A stretch of DNA of 64,000 nt from Maledivibacter sp. Lineage in GTDB: Bacteria; Bacillota; Clostridia; Peptostreptococcales; Caminicellaceae. Shown here piece after piece: positions 36,779 through 45,243 of the stretch. Within the stretch, counting starts at the first letter, position 1. Every line of letters starts with the position of its first letter. Location of the stretch: contig JAOASB010000054.1 of NCBI GenBank assembly GCA_025210375.1, positions 33,579 to 97,578 on the forward strand, given 5' to 3'. A program made the position numbers and the translations under genes. The notes beneath the pieces are model-generated. The model saw only the letters and a program-made list of their open reading frames with translations. It was not told where the DNA came from and made no database searches.

Positions 36779-37417
36779 TTGACAAAAAAAACTGGCCCCT
36801 ATGTCACGCTGATTATTTTATTTATTCTTATTAACTTAGTTGGGTGTAGTAATCCAATGAATGAAAGACAAAGGGTAGATCAATCCAAATTACAACAATC
36901 GGAGGTCGGAAACAAGGATATAGAGGTGTTTTTTATAGAACCTAAAACCATGCCAGATACCACTTATATAAAAGTATATAAGGAATTAAGAGTTCTGGAG
37001 CTTTATGGAGATAATAGCTTAATAGGTAGATTTAAAATTGCATTAGGAGGATCACCCATAGGAGATAAGAATATAGAGGGAGATTCAAAAACTCCAGAGG
37101 GAGAGTATTATATATGTACTAGAAATGATAAAAGCAGGTTTACACTATTTTTAGGCTTGAGCTATCCAAATATTGATGATGCAAAACGAGGACTTGAATC
37201 GGGGGTTATAGATGAAGAGACCTTCAGATATGTGAGTAGGGCAATTGAAGAAAATAGACAACCCCCGTGGAATACTCCCCTTGGTGGAGCTGTGGGAATC
37301 CATGGTAAGGGAAATTCTCCAGACTGGACATTGGGGTGTATAGCTTTATCCGATGAAGATATAAAAATACTCTGGAGATATGTACCTCTTAAAACAAAGG
37401 TAGATATATATAAATAG
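36779..37417 (+). CDS. L,D-transpeptidase (YkuD-type) lipoprotein
   Basis: A 212-residue exported protein. The N terminus has a hydrophobic stretch and lipobox LVGC (Cys near residue 23), so it is probably lipid-anchored on the outer face of the membrane. The catalytic signature is GIHGKG ... SPDWTLGCIALSDED near the C terminus, with the active Cys in LGCIALS. YkuD enzymes make 3-3 crosslinks in peptidoglycan or attach other groups to meso-DAP. I place the start at TTG 36779, with AAGGTGG 8 bases upstream, rather than GTG 36767. Confidence 0.88.
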   Translation: MTKKTGPYVTLIILFILINLVGCSNPMNERQRVDQSKLQQSEVGNKDIEVFFIEPKTMPDTTYIKVYKELRVLELYGDNSLIGRFKIALGGSPIGDKNIEGDSKTPEGEYYICTRNDKSRFTLFLGLSYPNIDDAKRGLESGVIDEETFRYVSRAIEENRQPPWNTPLGGAVGIHGKGNSPDWTLGCIALSDEDIKILWRYVPLKTKVDIYK

Positions 37418-37432
37418 AAAACTCACAATAAA

Positions 37433-37475
37433 AGTATCCCCCACATGAAGTATTACACTTCATATGGGGGATACT
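37433..37475. terminator. Strong bidirectional terminator between convergent genes
   Basis: A 19-position stem with one mismatch (left arm starts AGTATCCCCCACATG, right arm ends ATGGGGGATACT) encloses a 5-base loop. AAA precedes and ATAAAAAA follows. It separates the L,D-transpeptidase gene and the M42 peptidase gene. Confidence 0.88.
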
Positions 37476-37501
37476 ATAAAAAATTGAGGGGTTAACGTTG
37501 T

Positions 37502-38566
37502 TTAAAATGAATCAATTATGCTGTTATCAAGATTTTTAATGATTTCTACAGCTAGTTTCACAGTGTTTTCAAAGTCTTTATAGGATGCATAGCAATGATG
37601 TGTATGCACATATCTTGTAGGAATACCAAGAACAAGAGTAGGAACACCTTCATTTGACAGATGTATCTTAGCTGCATTTGTGCTTCCGGCTACTCTAACT
37701 GCATCTTGACAAATTATATTATTTTTCTTTGCTATTTCCTTGGCAAAGGTTATAAGCCTATGATGAGATACATATTGGCTATCCCTATGTCTGATTTGTG
37801 GACCACAATTAAGTCCAGATTGCATAGTGTATTTATTGGTATATAAATCATCGGCTGGAGTTCCTTCAAATACTATAGCTATATTGGGTTTAACAACGTT
37901 TGAAGTTACCACAGCTCCCCTTGTACCTACTTCTTCTTGTGCTGCTAATGCTCCTACTATATTGGTTGGTAGATTTTCATTTTCCAGTCTTTTTAGTACT
38001 TCTATTACAGCGGCACAACCTAATCTATTGTCAAATGCTTTACCCATCATAATCTGATTTTTTTCGTTATATTCAAATTCTACAAAGGGAACTATAGGAG
38101 CGGCGATATTTATTTTGAATTCATTAAGTACTTCTTCTCTAGAAGTAGCACCTACGTCTATCTGTAAATCAGTAATTTCTATCTTCTTTTCCTTTTCTGC
38201 GGCTGTCATGAAGTGGGGTGGCTTAGAAGTAACAATTCCCTTTATGTATTTTCCCTCTGCATTTTTTACCATTACTAGATGTGCAGGAATATTATGGGCT
38301 ATCCATCCACCTAAGGGAAGAATGTTCAAAAGACCTCTTTCATCTATGGATTGAACCATAAAAGCTACCTCATCTAAGTGAGCATCTAGCATTACGGTCA
38401 TTTTATTGCTATCCCTTTTATCTAAATTCAAGTAGCAATTCATCATTGAATCTTTTTTATAAGATAGATCGCCTTTGTAATTATTAACTACTTCTAAAAC
38501 ATTATCCTCAAATCCTGGGGCACCGTAGCAGTTAGATAAATCTTTTATCATTTCTAATGGTTTCAT
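37502..38566 (-). CDS. M42-family metallo-aminopeptidase
   Basis: A 354-residue cytoplasmic aminopeptidase of the M42 family (glutamyl/deblocking aminopeptidases that assemble as tetrahedral dodecamers). Metal ligands appear in LDAHLDEVAFMV (about residue 60), GKAFDNRLGCAAV, AAQEEVGTRGA (catalytic Glu pair), VFEGTPADD and the final HHCYASYKDFENT. It would degrade peptides imported by the ABC transporter at 41119. It is transcribed away from the EBP gene at 38774, and a sigma-54 promoter at 38607-38622 points towards it. GGAGG precedes the start. Confidence 0.93.
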   Translation of the reverse strand: MKPLEMIKDLSNCYGAPGFEDNVLEVVNNYKGDLSYKKDSMMNCYLNLDKRDSNKMTVMLDAHLDEVAFMVQSIDERGLLNILPLGGWIAHNIPAHLVMVKNAEGKYIKGIVTSKPPHFMTAAEKEKKIEITDLQIDVGATSREEVLNEFKINIAAPIVPFVEFEYNEKNQIMMGKAFDNRLGCAAVIEVLKRLENENLPTNIVGALAAQEEVGTRGAVVTSNVVKPNIAIVFEGTPADDLYTNKYTMQSGLNCGPQIRHRDSQYVSHHRLITFAKEIAKKNNIICQDAVRVAGSTNAAKIHLSNEGVPTLVLGIPTRYVHTHHCYASYKDFENTVKLAVEIIKNLDNSIIDSF

Positions 38567-38606
38567 ATCTTACCTCCTTATAATTTATTATTTAATTATA
38601 TTCTTA

Positions 38607-38622
38607 AGCAAAATATATGCCA
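38607..38622 (-). promoter_or_regulatory. Sigma-54 (-24/-12) promoter of the M42 peptidase gene
   Basis: Read on the minus strand the sequence is TGGCATATATTTTGCT, with GG and GC 10 bases apart as the consensus demands. Transcription would start about 30 bases before the peptidase start codon. The divergent gene encodes a sigma-54 activator. Confidence 0.85.
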
Positions 38623-38713
38623 ACGTAATCTTATTAAAAAATATGCCACTAGTAATGGAAAAAATATTGTATTTAAGAATGGTAAATTTGGACTATATAT
38701 ATTAATATTAAAA

Positions 38714-38734
38714 TAGGTTATTATAATTAACCTA
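38714..38734. promoter_or_regulatory. Candidate activator site upstream of the M42 peptidase promoter
   Basis: TAGGTTA and TAACCTA form an inverted repeat around 7 bases. The right half continues as TAACCTAATA, identical to a sequence upstream of the other sigma-54 promoter controlled from this locus (40820-40829). It is about 92-112 bases upstream of the peptidase -24 element. Confidence 0.55.
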
Positions 38735-38773
38735 ATAGAGATGTTGTTATTTTGAATAAATAAGGAGGAGTAT

Positions 38774-40789
38774 ATGAAACAAAATATCCTAGTGGTAGCG
38801 GCTAACAATTCGACTAAAGATGCAATGTACCATTATCTTTATAACATTTTTTCAGAGTATGTAAATCTAGATAGTTCCTTGATATCAGAGCTTAATAATG
38901 AAAAAGAAAAAAAATATGATTTAATAGTTTTTCCAAATGAGCCAACCGTCAGGACTCCTAAGAAATATATAAAAAGTGATAAAATTATTTTTTGTCATAG
39001 AACCTTCAATTATAAGATGATAGACGGGATATTTGATTTGCAGCCGAATTCAGATGTATATTTTGTAAACGATAATGAATATGTCGTGGAGGAAGCCATG
39101 GGGCAATTAAGGGATATGGGAGTGATCTATTTTAACTTAATACCCTATTATCCTGGATGCGAAGTAGATACTAGTATTACCAATGCTATTACACCGGGAG
39201 AAGCTCAATATGCACCTAAACATATAAAGCGAATTATTGATTTAGGTAGTAGAGTCCCTAGTATATCCGATGTAAGTGAAATTGCACAAAAGCTCAATTT
39301 ACCCATTAAGATAATAAATTTCGTTACAGCGGAATATCTTAAGAGCTTTGCCAATATAGTTAGAAATTCCAATATACAACTTAAGAAGCTATTTAAAACA
39401 CAGCAAATACTTAAAAATGTTTTTAATAATATAGATGAAGGAGTCTGTCTTATAAATCATGATGGAATAGTTAAAATGGCTAATAATAAGTTTGGAGATA
39501 TACTGTGCTTAGCAGATATGAATATAATAGATAGAAATTTATCGGATATTTTAAAGGATAACGGTGTGAAATTTCAAATAGATGAGATTCTTAAGGATAG
39601 TAAAATAATTAAAAATGCAAATAGGAAGGATGTATTGATAAATAGCTATGAATTACATGGATTAAGTGAAAATTCCTACTTGATTTATGCAGATTATACT
39701 GAGACCATAAGCAATAAGGAATTTATAGTAAGGAAAAAATCTGATTATAAAGGTGTATTAAAGAAATATTCCTTTGAAGATTATATTACCTCTGACTCAG
39801 CCACACAAAATATGATAGAGAAGGCCAAGAGAATATCCCATAATAGTGCTTGTGTACTAATTCAAGGGGAAAGTGGTACTGGGAAAGAGATAATTGCACA
39901 ATCAATACATTATGATTCTTCGAGAAGAAAGTATCCCTTTATTCCTGTTAACTTTGCAGCTATTCAACCAAGTCTTTTGGACAGTGAATTATTTGGATAT
40001 GTAGAAGGTTCCTTTACAGGAGCTAATAAGGGTGGAAGTAAGGGTCTGATTGAAATGGCCCATAAGGGAACTGTATTTTTTGATGAAATAGGTGATGCTC
40101 CTTTGAGCTTTCAAGTTAGGCTGCTTAGGGTGTTACAGGAGAAAGAGATTAGAAGGATAGGAAGCTCTGAAAGAATACCTATAGATGTAAGGTTTATTGC
40201 GGCTACTAATAAAAATCTATTTGACATGGTGGCCAAGGGGAGGTTTAGAGAAGATTTATTCTATAGAATTAATGTTATGCCCATCGATACCATACCTTTG
40301 AGGGATAGAAAGAGTGATATTTCAACAATGTTTAATAACTTTATTAAGGAGTATTTTAATGACTATGACATAAAGCTTGGAGACGTATGTACTGATGAGG
40401 TAATAGAATATCTTATGGGATATAGCTTTAGGGGGAATGTTAGAGAACTAATAAATTTAGTAGAGTATTTTTCCTGTATAAAGGGAGCAAAAAAGATAGG
40501 CTTATCGGAGCTTCCTAAGTATATGACAAGGGTAGATCCAGAGCCTGTAAAGTCTCTCACAGAGTATGAATACAATATACTAGGAGTTATAAATCAAAGT
40601 CCTAAGATAGGTAGATATAAAATTTATGAAGCTTTAAAGTTAAACAACAGTGATATAACAGAAAGTAAGATCAGAACCATCTTAAAGAAGCTGCAAAATG
40701 ATAAATATATAGTCATAAATAATACTAGAGGGGGTTGTGAAATTACTTATCTAGGAAAGATGATATTAAGGAGCATTAATAATAAATGA
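38774..40789 (+). CDS. Sigma-54-dependent activator with PAS sensor and winged-helix C terminus
   Basis: A 671-residue regulator. Residues about 1-200 resemble the sensor of PrpR/receiver-like regulators (MKQNILVVAANNS start), followed by a PAS domain near 205-310. The AAA+ domain has Walker A GESGTGKE, GSFTGA loop and Walker B VFFDEIGD. The C terminus is not the normal Fis helix-turn-helix: residues about 595-671 (LTEYEYNILGVINQSPKIG ... GGCEITYLGKMIL) look like a winged helix as in some PrpR-N-type regulators. It lies between two sigma-54 promoters, one for the M42 peptidase and one for the peptide ABC operon, and so probably controls both. GGAGGAG precedes ATG 38774. Confidence 0.9.
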   Translation: MKQNILVVAANNSTKDAMYHYLYNIFSEYVNLDSSLISELNNEKEKKYDLIVFPNEPTVRTPKKYIKSDKIIFCHRTFNYKMIDGIFDLQPNSDVYFVNDNEYVVEEAMGQLRDMGVIYFNLIPYYPGCEVDTSITNAITPGEAQYAPKHIKRIIDLGSRVPSISDVSEIAQKLNLPIKIINFVTAEYLKSFANIVRNSNIQLKKLFKTQQILKNVFNNIDEGVCLINHDGIVKMANNKFGDILCLADMNIIDRNLSDILKDNGVKFQIDEILKDSKIIKNANRKDVLINSYELHGLSENSYLIYADYTETISNKEFIVRKKSDYKGVLKKYSFEDYITSDSATQNMIEKAKRISHNSACVLIQGESGTGKEIIAQSIHYDSSRRKYPFIPVNFAAIQPSLLDSELFGYVEGSFTGANKGGSKGLIEMAHKGTVFFDEIGDAPLSFQVRLLRVLQEKEIRRIGSSERIPIDVRFIAATNKNLFDMVAKGRFREDLFYRINVMPIDTIPLRDRKSDISTMFNNFIKEYFNDYDIKLGDVCTDEVIEYLMGYSFRGNVRELINLVEYFSCIKGAKKIGLSELPKYMTRVDPEPVKSLTEYEYNILGVINQSPKIGRYKIYEALKLNNSDITESKIRTILKKLQNDKYIVINNTRGGCEITYLGKMILRSINNK

Positions 40790-40792
40790 TGC

Positions 40793-40829
40793 TATTAGGT
40801 GAATTTAAATTCTTTTAAATAACCTAATA
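40793..40829. promoter_or_regulatory. Candidate activator site upstream of the peptide ABC operon
   Basis: TATTAGGT (40793-40800) and ACCTAATA (40822-40829) are exact inverted repeats 21 bases apart. The right arm with flanks reads TAACCTAATA, as at 38728-38737. There is no T tract, so it is not a good terminator. It is about 200 bases upstream of the -24 element. Confidence 0.5.
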
Positions 40830-40934
40830 CGGTATAAATGTTGAGTAAAATAAGAATGCATAAAGATAAAAAACTTATCATATTTATAAAAAATATTTAT
40901 GAAGAGTTATGGATTGGATGCGGGATTTATGTTG

Positions 40935-40994
40935 AATATTCATAATTTTTCTATTGTATAAATGAAAAAGCTTAATTTTAAGATTATGAATATT
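40935..40994. promoter_or_regulatory. 12-bp inverted repeat close to the peptide operon promoter
   Basis: AATATTCATAAT (40935-40946) and ATTATGAATATT (40983-40994) are exact inverted repeats 36 bases apart, in the region 35-95 bases before the -24 element. They could be extra regulator sites or a site for a bending protein such as IHF/HU. Confidence 0.4.
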
Positions 40995-41029
40995 TACACA
41001 ATTTTCCTATAACCATTTTTTTTGAAAAA

Positions 41030-41045
41030 TGGCATGAAATTTGCT
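41030..41045 (+). promoter_or_regulatory. Sigma-54 (-24/-12) promoter of the peptide ABC operon
   Basis: TGGCATGAAATTTGCT matches TGGCAYRN4TTGCW exactly with correct GG to GC spacing. It is 73 bases before the first permease start codon. Confidence 0.88.
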
Positions 41046-41118
41046 TTTTATTATGTATGGACATCATATCATTAAACTTTGTATTAGAACTATAAATTGA
41101 TGGAGAAGGAGAAAAATT

Positions 41119-42078
41119 ATGCATAAGTACATTTTAAAGAGAATTGTCATGTTGATTCCTGTCTTAATAGGAGTAACCTTTCTAGTATTTTTTATAATGG
41201 CACTTAGGCCAGGAGACCCAGCGGTTATCATATTAGGGGATGGGGCAACGGATGAGAGTGTCGCAAAGCTACATGAGGAGTTAGGATTGGACGACCCTTT
41301 GGTGGTGAGATATGGAAGGTATATGGGCGGTCTAATAAAGGGTGACATGGGGAAATCCTATAAAAATCAACTGGATGTAATGGAGCAGATTCTAGACAGG
41401 TTTCCAAATACAGTACTACTTGCTGTAACAGGAATGCTTGTATCTCTTCTTATAGGAATTCCTATAGGAATTTTATCGGCAAAGAAACAATATACATTTA
41501 TAGATAATATATCCATGGTTGCGGCACTGATAGGAGTATCTATGCCGAATTTCTGGTTTGGATTAGTAGTAGTTATGATTTTTTCACTAGGCTTAGGATG
41601 GCTACCTTCCTCTGGTTTGGGAGAGGGCTTTATAGGAGGCTTCAAGAGTTTAATTCTTCCAGCCTTGACCTTGGGTACAGGGGCTGCCGCTACGGTTACT
41701 AGAATGACTAGGTCTTCTATGCTTGAGGTTATTAGGCAGGATTACATAAGCACAGCACGTTCTAAGGGTATTAAAGAGGGACAAGTTACCCATAGACATA
41801 TGTTTAAAAATGCACTTATTCCTATAATTACCGTGGTAGGATTACAGTTTGGATATTTGCTTGGAGGTGCTGTACTTACAGAAACAGTATTCTCTTGGCC
41901 TGGATTAGGAAGATTTATGGTAGATGCCATTAAGACTAAGGATACACCTATAGTACTTGGGACGGTTATATTTATGTCCGTGGTTTTTTCTCTAGTGAAC
42001 TTAGGTGTTGACATACTTTATTCATTTGTTGATCCACGAATTAAGTCGCAATATAAAGCTAGCAAAGGGGTGAAGTAG
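41119..42078 (+). CDS. Peptide ABC transporter permease (DppB/OppB type)
   Basis: A 319-residue inner-membrane subunit with six helices (first at about residues 9-29). It carries the binding-protein-dependent transport signature for ATPase contact, DYISTARSKGIKEGQVTHRHMFKNAL near residue 210-235, and the C-terminal DILYSFVDPRIK typical of DppB. It is the first gene under the sigma-54 promoter at 41030; AAGGAGA precedes ATG. It works with the next four gene products to import oligopeptides or dipeptides. Confidence 0.94.
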   Translation: MHKYILKRIVMLIPVLIGVTFLVFFIMALRPGDPAVIILGDGATDESVAKLHEELGLDDPLVVRYGRYMGGLIKGDMGKSYKNQLDVMEQILDRFPNTVLLAVTGMLVSLLIGIPIGILSAKKQYTFIDNISMVAALIGVSMPNFWFGLVVVMIFSLGLGWLPSSGLGEGFIGGFKSLILPALTLGTGAAATVTRMTRSSMLEVIRQDYISTARSKGIKEGQVTHRHMFKNALIPIITVVGLQFGYLLGGAVLTETVFSWPGLGRFMVDAIKTKDTPIVLGTVIFMSVVFSLVNLGVDILYSFVDPRIKSQYKASKGVK

Positions 42079-42999
42079 TTGGAATCAAGTATAACAAAAA
42101 AACAAGAACATAATCAAACTGAAAATCAAACAAAGGAAAGAACTCTGTGGCAAGAAGCCTGGAGAAGATTTAAAAAAAATAAAGCGGCAATGGCAGGAAT
42201 CGTATTTCTATTGATATTAGCAATACTTGCCGTTGCTACCGTAGCTATTGATATTGGCACAAGTGGCAAAGTATATGACAACTATGTAATTAAGCAAAAT
42301 ATGAGAAGTAGATTAGAGGCACCAAGTCTTAAGCATCCCTTTGGCTTAGATGAATTTGGAAGGGACATGCTGCTTAGAATGATATGGGGAATTAGATATT
42401 CCTTATTCCTAGGGGTAGTGGCTATATCTTCATCGGTTGTGGTCGGAGGATTTTTAGGCGCAATTGCTGGATACTATAATAAAGTTGACAATATAATCAT
42501 GAGATTTATGGATATATTACTTGCCATACCATCTACATTATTGGCAATAGCCATAGTTGCATCATTGGGACCAAGTATTATCAATTTACTTATAGCTATA
42601 TGCGTATCTTATATTCCTACCTTTGCAAGGATAGTAAGAGCGTCGGTCATGACTATTAAGGATCAAGAATTCATAGAAGCAGCCAAGGCAGTTGGTGCAA
42701 GTAATACTAGAATAATATTTAAATATATAATTCCAAATTCATTAGCTCCTATTATAGTACAAGCTACCTTGGGAGTTGCAGGCGCAATACTTTCTATAGC
42801 AGGATTATCTTTCTTGGGACTAGGCATAGAGCCGCCTCTTCCTGAATGGGGAGCAATGCTATCTAATGCGAGAACCTATATAAGGGATTCTTGGCATATA
42901 ACTACGATTCCGGGTATGGGAATCATGCTCACTATATTAGCACTTAATTTAGTTGGTGATGGTTTACGGGATGCATTAGATCCAAGGTTGAAAAACTAG
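42079..42999 (+). CDS. Peptide ABC transporter permease (DppC/OppC type)
   Basis: A 306-residue membrane subunit. A cytoplasmic tail of ~35 residues precedes helix 1 (AMAGIVFLLILAILAVATVA); the extracytoplasmic stretch HPFGLDEFGRDMLLRMIWG is characteristic of DppC. The coupling motif QEFIEAAKAVGASNTRIIFKYI is near residue 195-215. The start is TTG directly following the stop codon of the previous gene, with AAGGGGTG upstream, so translation is coupled. Confidence 0.93.
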   Translation: MESSITKKQEHNQTENQTKERTLWQEAWRRFKKNKAAMAGIVFLLILAILAVATVAIDIGTSGKVYDNYVIKQNMRSRLEAPSLKHPFGLDEFGRDMLLRMIWGIRYSLFLGVVAISSSVVVGGFLGAIAGYYNKVDNIIMRFMDILLAIPSTLLAIAIVASLGPSIINLLIAICVSYIPTFARIVRASVMTIKDQEFIEAAKAVGASNTRIIFKYIIPNSLAPIIVQATLGVAGAILSIAGLSFLGLGIEPPLPEWGAMLSNARTYIRDSWHITTIPGMGIMLTILALNLVGDGLRDALDPRLKN

Positions 43000-43016
43000 A
43001 ATTAGGAGAGATAAAT

Positions 43017-44000
43017 ATGGATAATATTTTAGAGATAAAGGATTTAGTTATACATTACGAAACAGATGACGGTGTGGTAGAAGCCGTTAATAAACTGAGT
43101 TTAAAACTAACTGAAGGACATACTCTAGGAATAGTTGGAGAAACGGGTGCAGGTAAAACTACACTTGCTAGGGGGATAATGGGGCTTATTCCAAAACCAC
43201 CTGGAAAGGTTAAGAGTGGACAAATACTATACAACGAAAAGGATTTATTGAGTTTTAATGAAACCGAGATGAGAACCGTAAGGGGAAAAGAAATATCTAT
43301 GATATTTCAAGATCCTATGACATCCCTTAATCCGGTAATGACTGTTGGAGATCAAATATCTGAAGTTATACAAAATCATGAAAACCTTTCAAAAAAAGAA
43401 GCGGATAAAAAAGCTAGTGAGATGCTTGAGCTTGTGGGTATACCTGCTGATAGATCTAGGGAGTATCCCCACCAATTTTCAGGAGGAATGAAGCAAAGGG
43501 TAATAATAGCCATAGCCCTCGCCTGTAATCCAAACCTGCTTATAGCCGATGAGCCTACTACGGCGTTGGATGTAACTATACAAGCCCAGGTACTGAGTAT
43601 GATGAAGAATTTAAAAAGTAAGTTCAATATGTCAATGGTACTTATTACCCATGACCTAGGAGTAGTTGCTCAAACCTGTGATTATGTAGCTATTATGTAT
43701 GCAGGTGAAATAGTAGAATATGGTGAGCTAAGGGATGTTTTTAAAAATACTCAACATCCATATACAAAGGGTCTTTTTGGATCAATACCTAATTTAGTTC
43801 ATAATGTAAATAGGCTTACTCCTATAGATGGATTTATCCCAGATCCCACAAATTTGCCAAAGGGTTGTAGCTTTAGTACTAGATGTAAATATGCAACGGA
43901 TTTATGTAGAGCTGAAAATCCAAATGTTTCAAAGGTTAGTGGAGAACATGAGGTTAGATGCTTTATCAACGAAGGCAAAGTAAATGCGGAGGTTAAGTAG
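43017..44000 (+). CDS. Peptide ABC transporter ATPase (DppD/OppD type)
   Basis: A 327-residue ATPase. Walker A GETGAGKT near residue 41, signature FSGGMKQRV, and Walker B LLIADEPTTALD are intact. The C-terminal OppD/F extension contains the Cys-rich motif GCSFSTRCKYATDLC (about residues 282-300), which in relatives binds an Fe-S cluster or metal. It pairs with the ATPase encoded next, starting at the very next base after its stop. Confidence 0.94.
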   Translation: MDNILEIKDLVIHYETDDGVVEAVNKLSLKLTEGHTLGIVGETGAGKTTLARGIMGLIPKPPGKVKSGQILYNEKDLLSFNETEMRTVRGKEISMIFQDPMTSLNPVMTVGDQISEVIQNHENLSKKEADKKASEMLELVGIPADRSREYPHQFSGGMKQRVIIAIALACNPNLLIADEPTTALDVTIQAQVLSMMKNLKSKFNMSMVLITHDLGVVAQTCDYVAIMYAGEIVEYGELRDVFKNTQHPYTKGLFGSIPNLVHNVNRLTPIDGFIPDPTNLPKGCSFSTRCKYATDLCRAENPNVSKVSGEHEVRCFINEGKVNAEVK

Positions 44001-44963
44001 ATGGTGGATAGAAAAGAAATAGTCAAAGTAAATAATTTAAAAAAATATTTTGATACACCTAAGGGAAAGTTACATGCAGTAGATGATGTATCCTTTAGCA
44101 TATATGAAGGAGAAACCCTGGGAATAGTAGGTGAATCCGGTTGTGGAAAATCCACCATGGGAAGAGCGATACTTAGACTGTTAGAACCTACTGCTGGGGA
44201 AGTTATGTATAATGGCGAAAATATAATAGATTACAACCATAAGCAAATGAAGAAATTAAGAAAAGAGATGCAAATAATATTTCAAGATCCCTTTGCTTCT
44301 CTTAACCCTAGAATGTCTGTATATGATACTATTATAGAACCCTTAATTATACAAGGAATCTTTCATAAAAAGGATAAAGAGGGCCTAAGAAAAAAAGTTA
44401 AAGAATTGATGAATTTAGTAGGATTAGCAGAAAGACTTATAAATACATACCCCCATGAATTAGATGGAGGTAGGCGGCAGAGAATAGGTATAGCAAGGGC
44501 CCTTGCACTTGATCCTAAATTTATAGTATGTGATGAGCCAGTATCTGCGTTGGATGTATCTATACAGGCCCAGGTACTTAACTTAATGCAAGACTTACAA
44601 GAACAATTGGGACTTACATATATGTTTATAACCCATGATTTATCAGTTGTAAAGCATTTTTCAAATGAGATTGCAGTAATGTATTTGGGGCAATTAGTAG
44701 AGAAAGCACCAGCCGATAAGTTGTTTAAGAATACATTGCATCCATATACAAAGGCATTATTATCTGCGATACCAGTTCCCGATCCTGATTATGATATGGA
44801 TAGGATATTACTAGAGGGTGAGCTTACATCCCCTATAAATCCTAAACCCGGTTGTAGATTTGCAAAGAGATGTATCCATGCGAAGCCTGAATGTATGGGA
44901 AAAAATCCAGAACTAATAGAAATAGAAAAGGATCATTTTGTTGCATGTTATTTAGTTAAGTAA
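44001..44963 (+). CDS. Peptide ABC transporter ATPase (DppF/OppF type)
   Basis: A 320-residue ATPase. Walker A is GESGCGKST and Walker B FIVCDEPVSALD. The signature motif is ELDGGRRQRIGIARAL rather than the usual FSGGQRQRIGIARAL; the change of Ser to Asp and Gln to Arg is seen in some Dpp/Nik ATPases, so activity is expected. A C-terminal GCRFAKRCIHAKPEC motif is present. After it comes a 280-base gap with a structured element before the binding-protein gene. Confidence 0.93.
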   Translation: MVDRKEIVKVNNLKKYFDTPKGKLHAVDDVSFSIYEGETLGIVGESGCGKSTMGRAILRLLEPTAGEVMYNGENIIDYNHKQMKKLRKEMQIIFQDPFASLNPRMSVYDTIIEPLIIQGIFHKKDKEGLRKKVKELMNLVGLAERLINTYPHELDGGRRQRIGIARALALDPKFIVCDEPVSALDVSIQAQVLNLMQDLQEQLGLTYMFITHDLSVVKHFSNEIAVMYLGQLVEKAPADKLFKNTLHPYTKALLSAIPVPDPDYDMDRILLEGELTSPINPKPGCRFAKRCIHAKPECMGKNPELIEIEKDHFVACYLVK

Positions 44964-45132
44964 GGAAATCACATTTAGTTGATTCTTTAACGCAATATGT
45001 TTGGGGCAATTAATATTATAGAACATACATATTGTGTATAAAGAATTTATATAAAAATCATGCAATTTCTCAAAGTTGATATATAAAATCTTTCATAAGA
45101 TTTATATATAGAGAGTTCATATAGTAAAACTA

Positions 45133-45188
45133 AATTTGTACATATCTAGATACTCGATGTTCCTGGGAGTGTTGGATGTGTACAAATT
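45133..45188 (+). ncRNA. Structured leader before the binding-protein gene (candidate RNA element)
   Basis: AATTTGTACA (45133-45142) and TGTACAAATT (45179-45188) form a perfect 10-bp stem. The 36-base apical part is less AT-rich than its surroundings and can form a further short stem (ACTC/GAGT). It lies 56 bases before the start codon of the solute-binding protein. It may stabilise or process the mRNA so that the binding protein is made in excess; no riboswitch class is recognised. Confidence 0.4.
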
Positions 45189-45243
45189 AAATAGCTTTAC
45201 TTGAAACTCTACAAAGTTAAGAAGTAAAAAAAGGAGGATGAAT

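Noticed and set aside
45040..45120. Another MITE copy around CATGCAATTTCTC
   Set aside because: Only about 12 bases resemble the element end; no second end or target duplication could be found.
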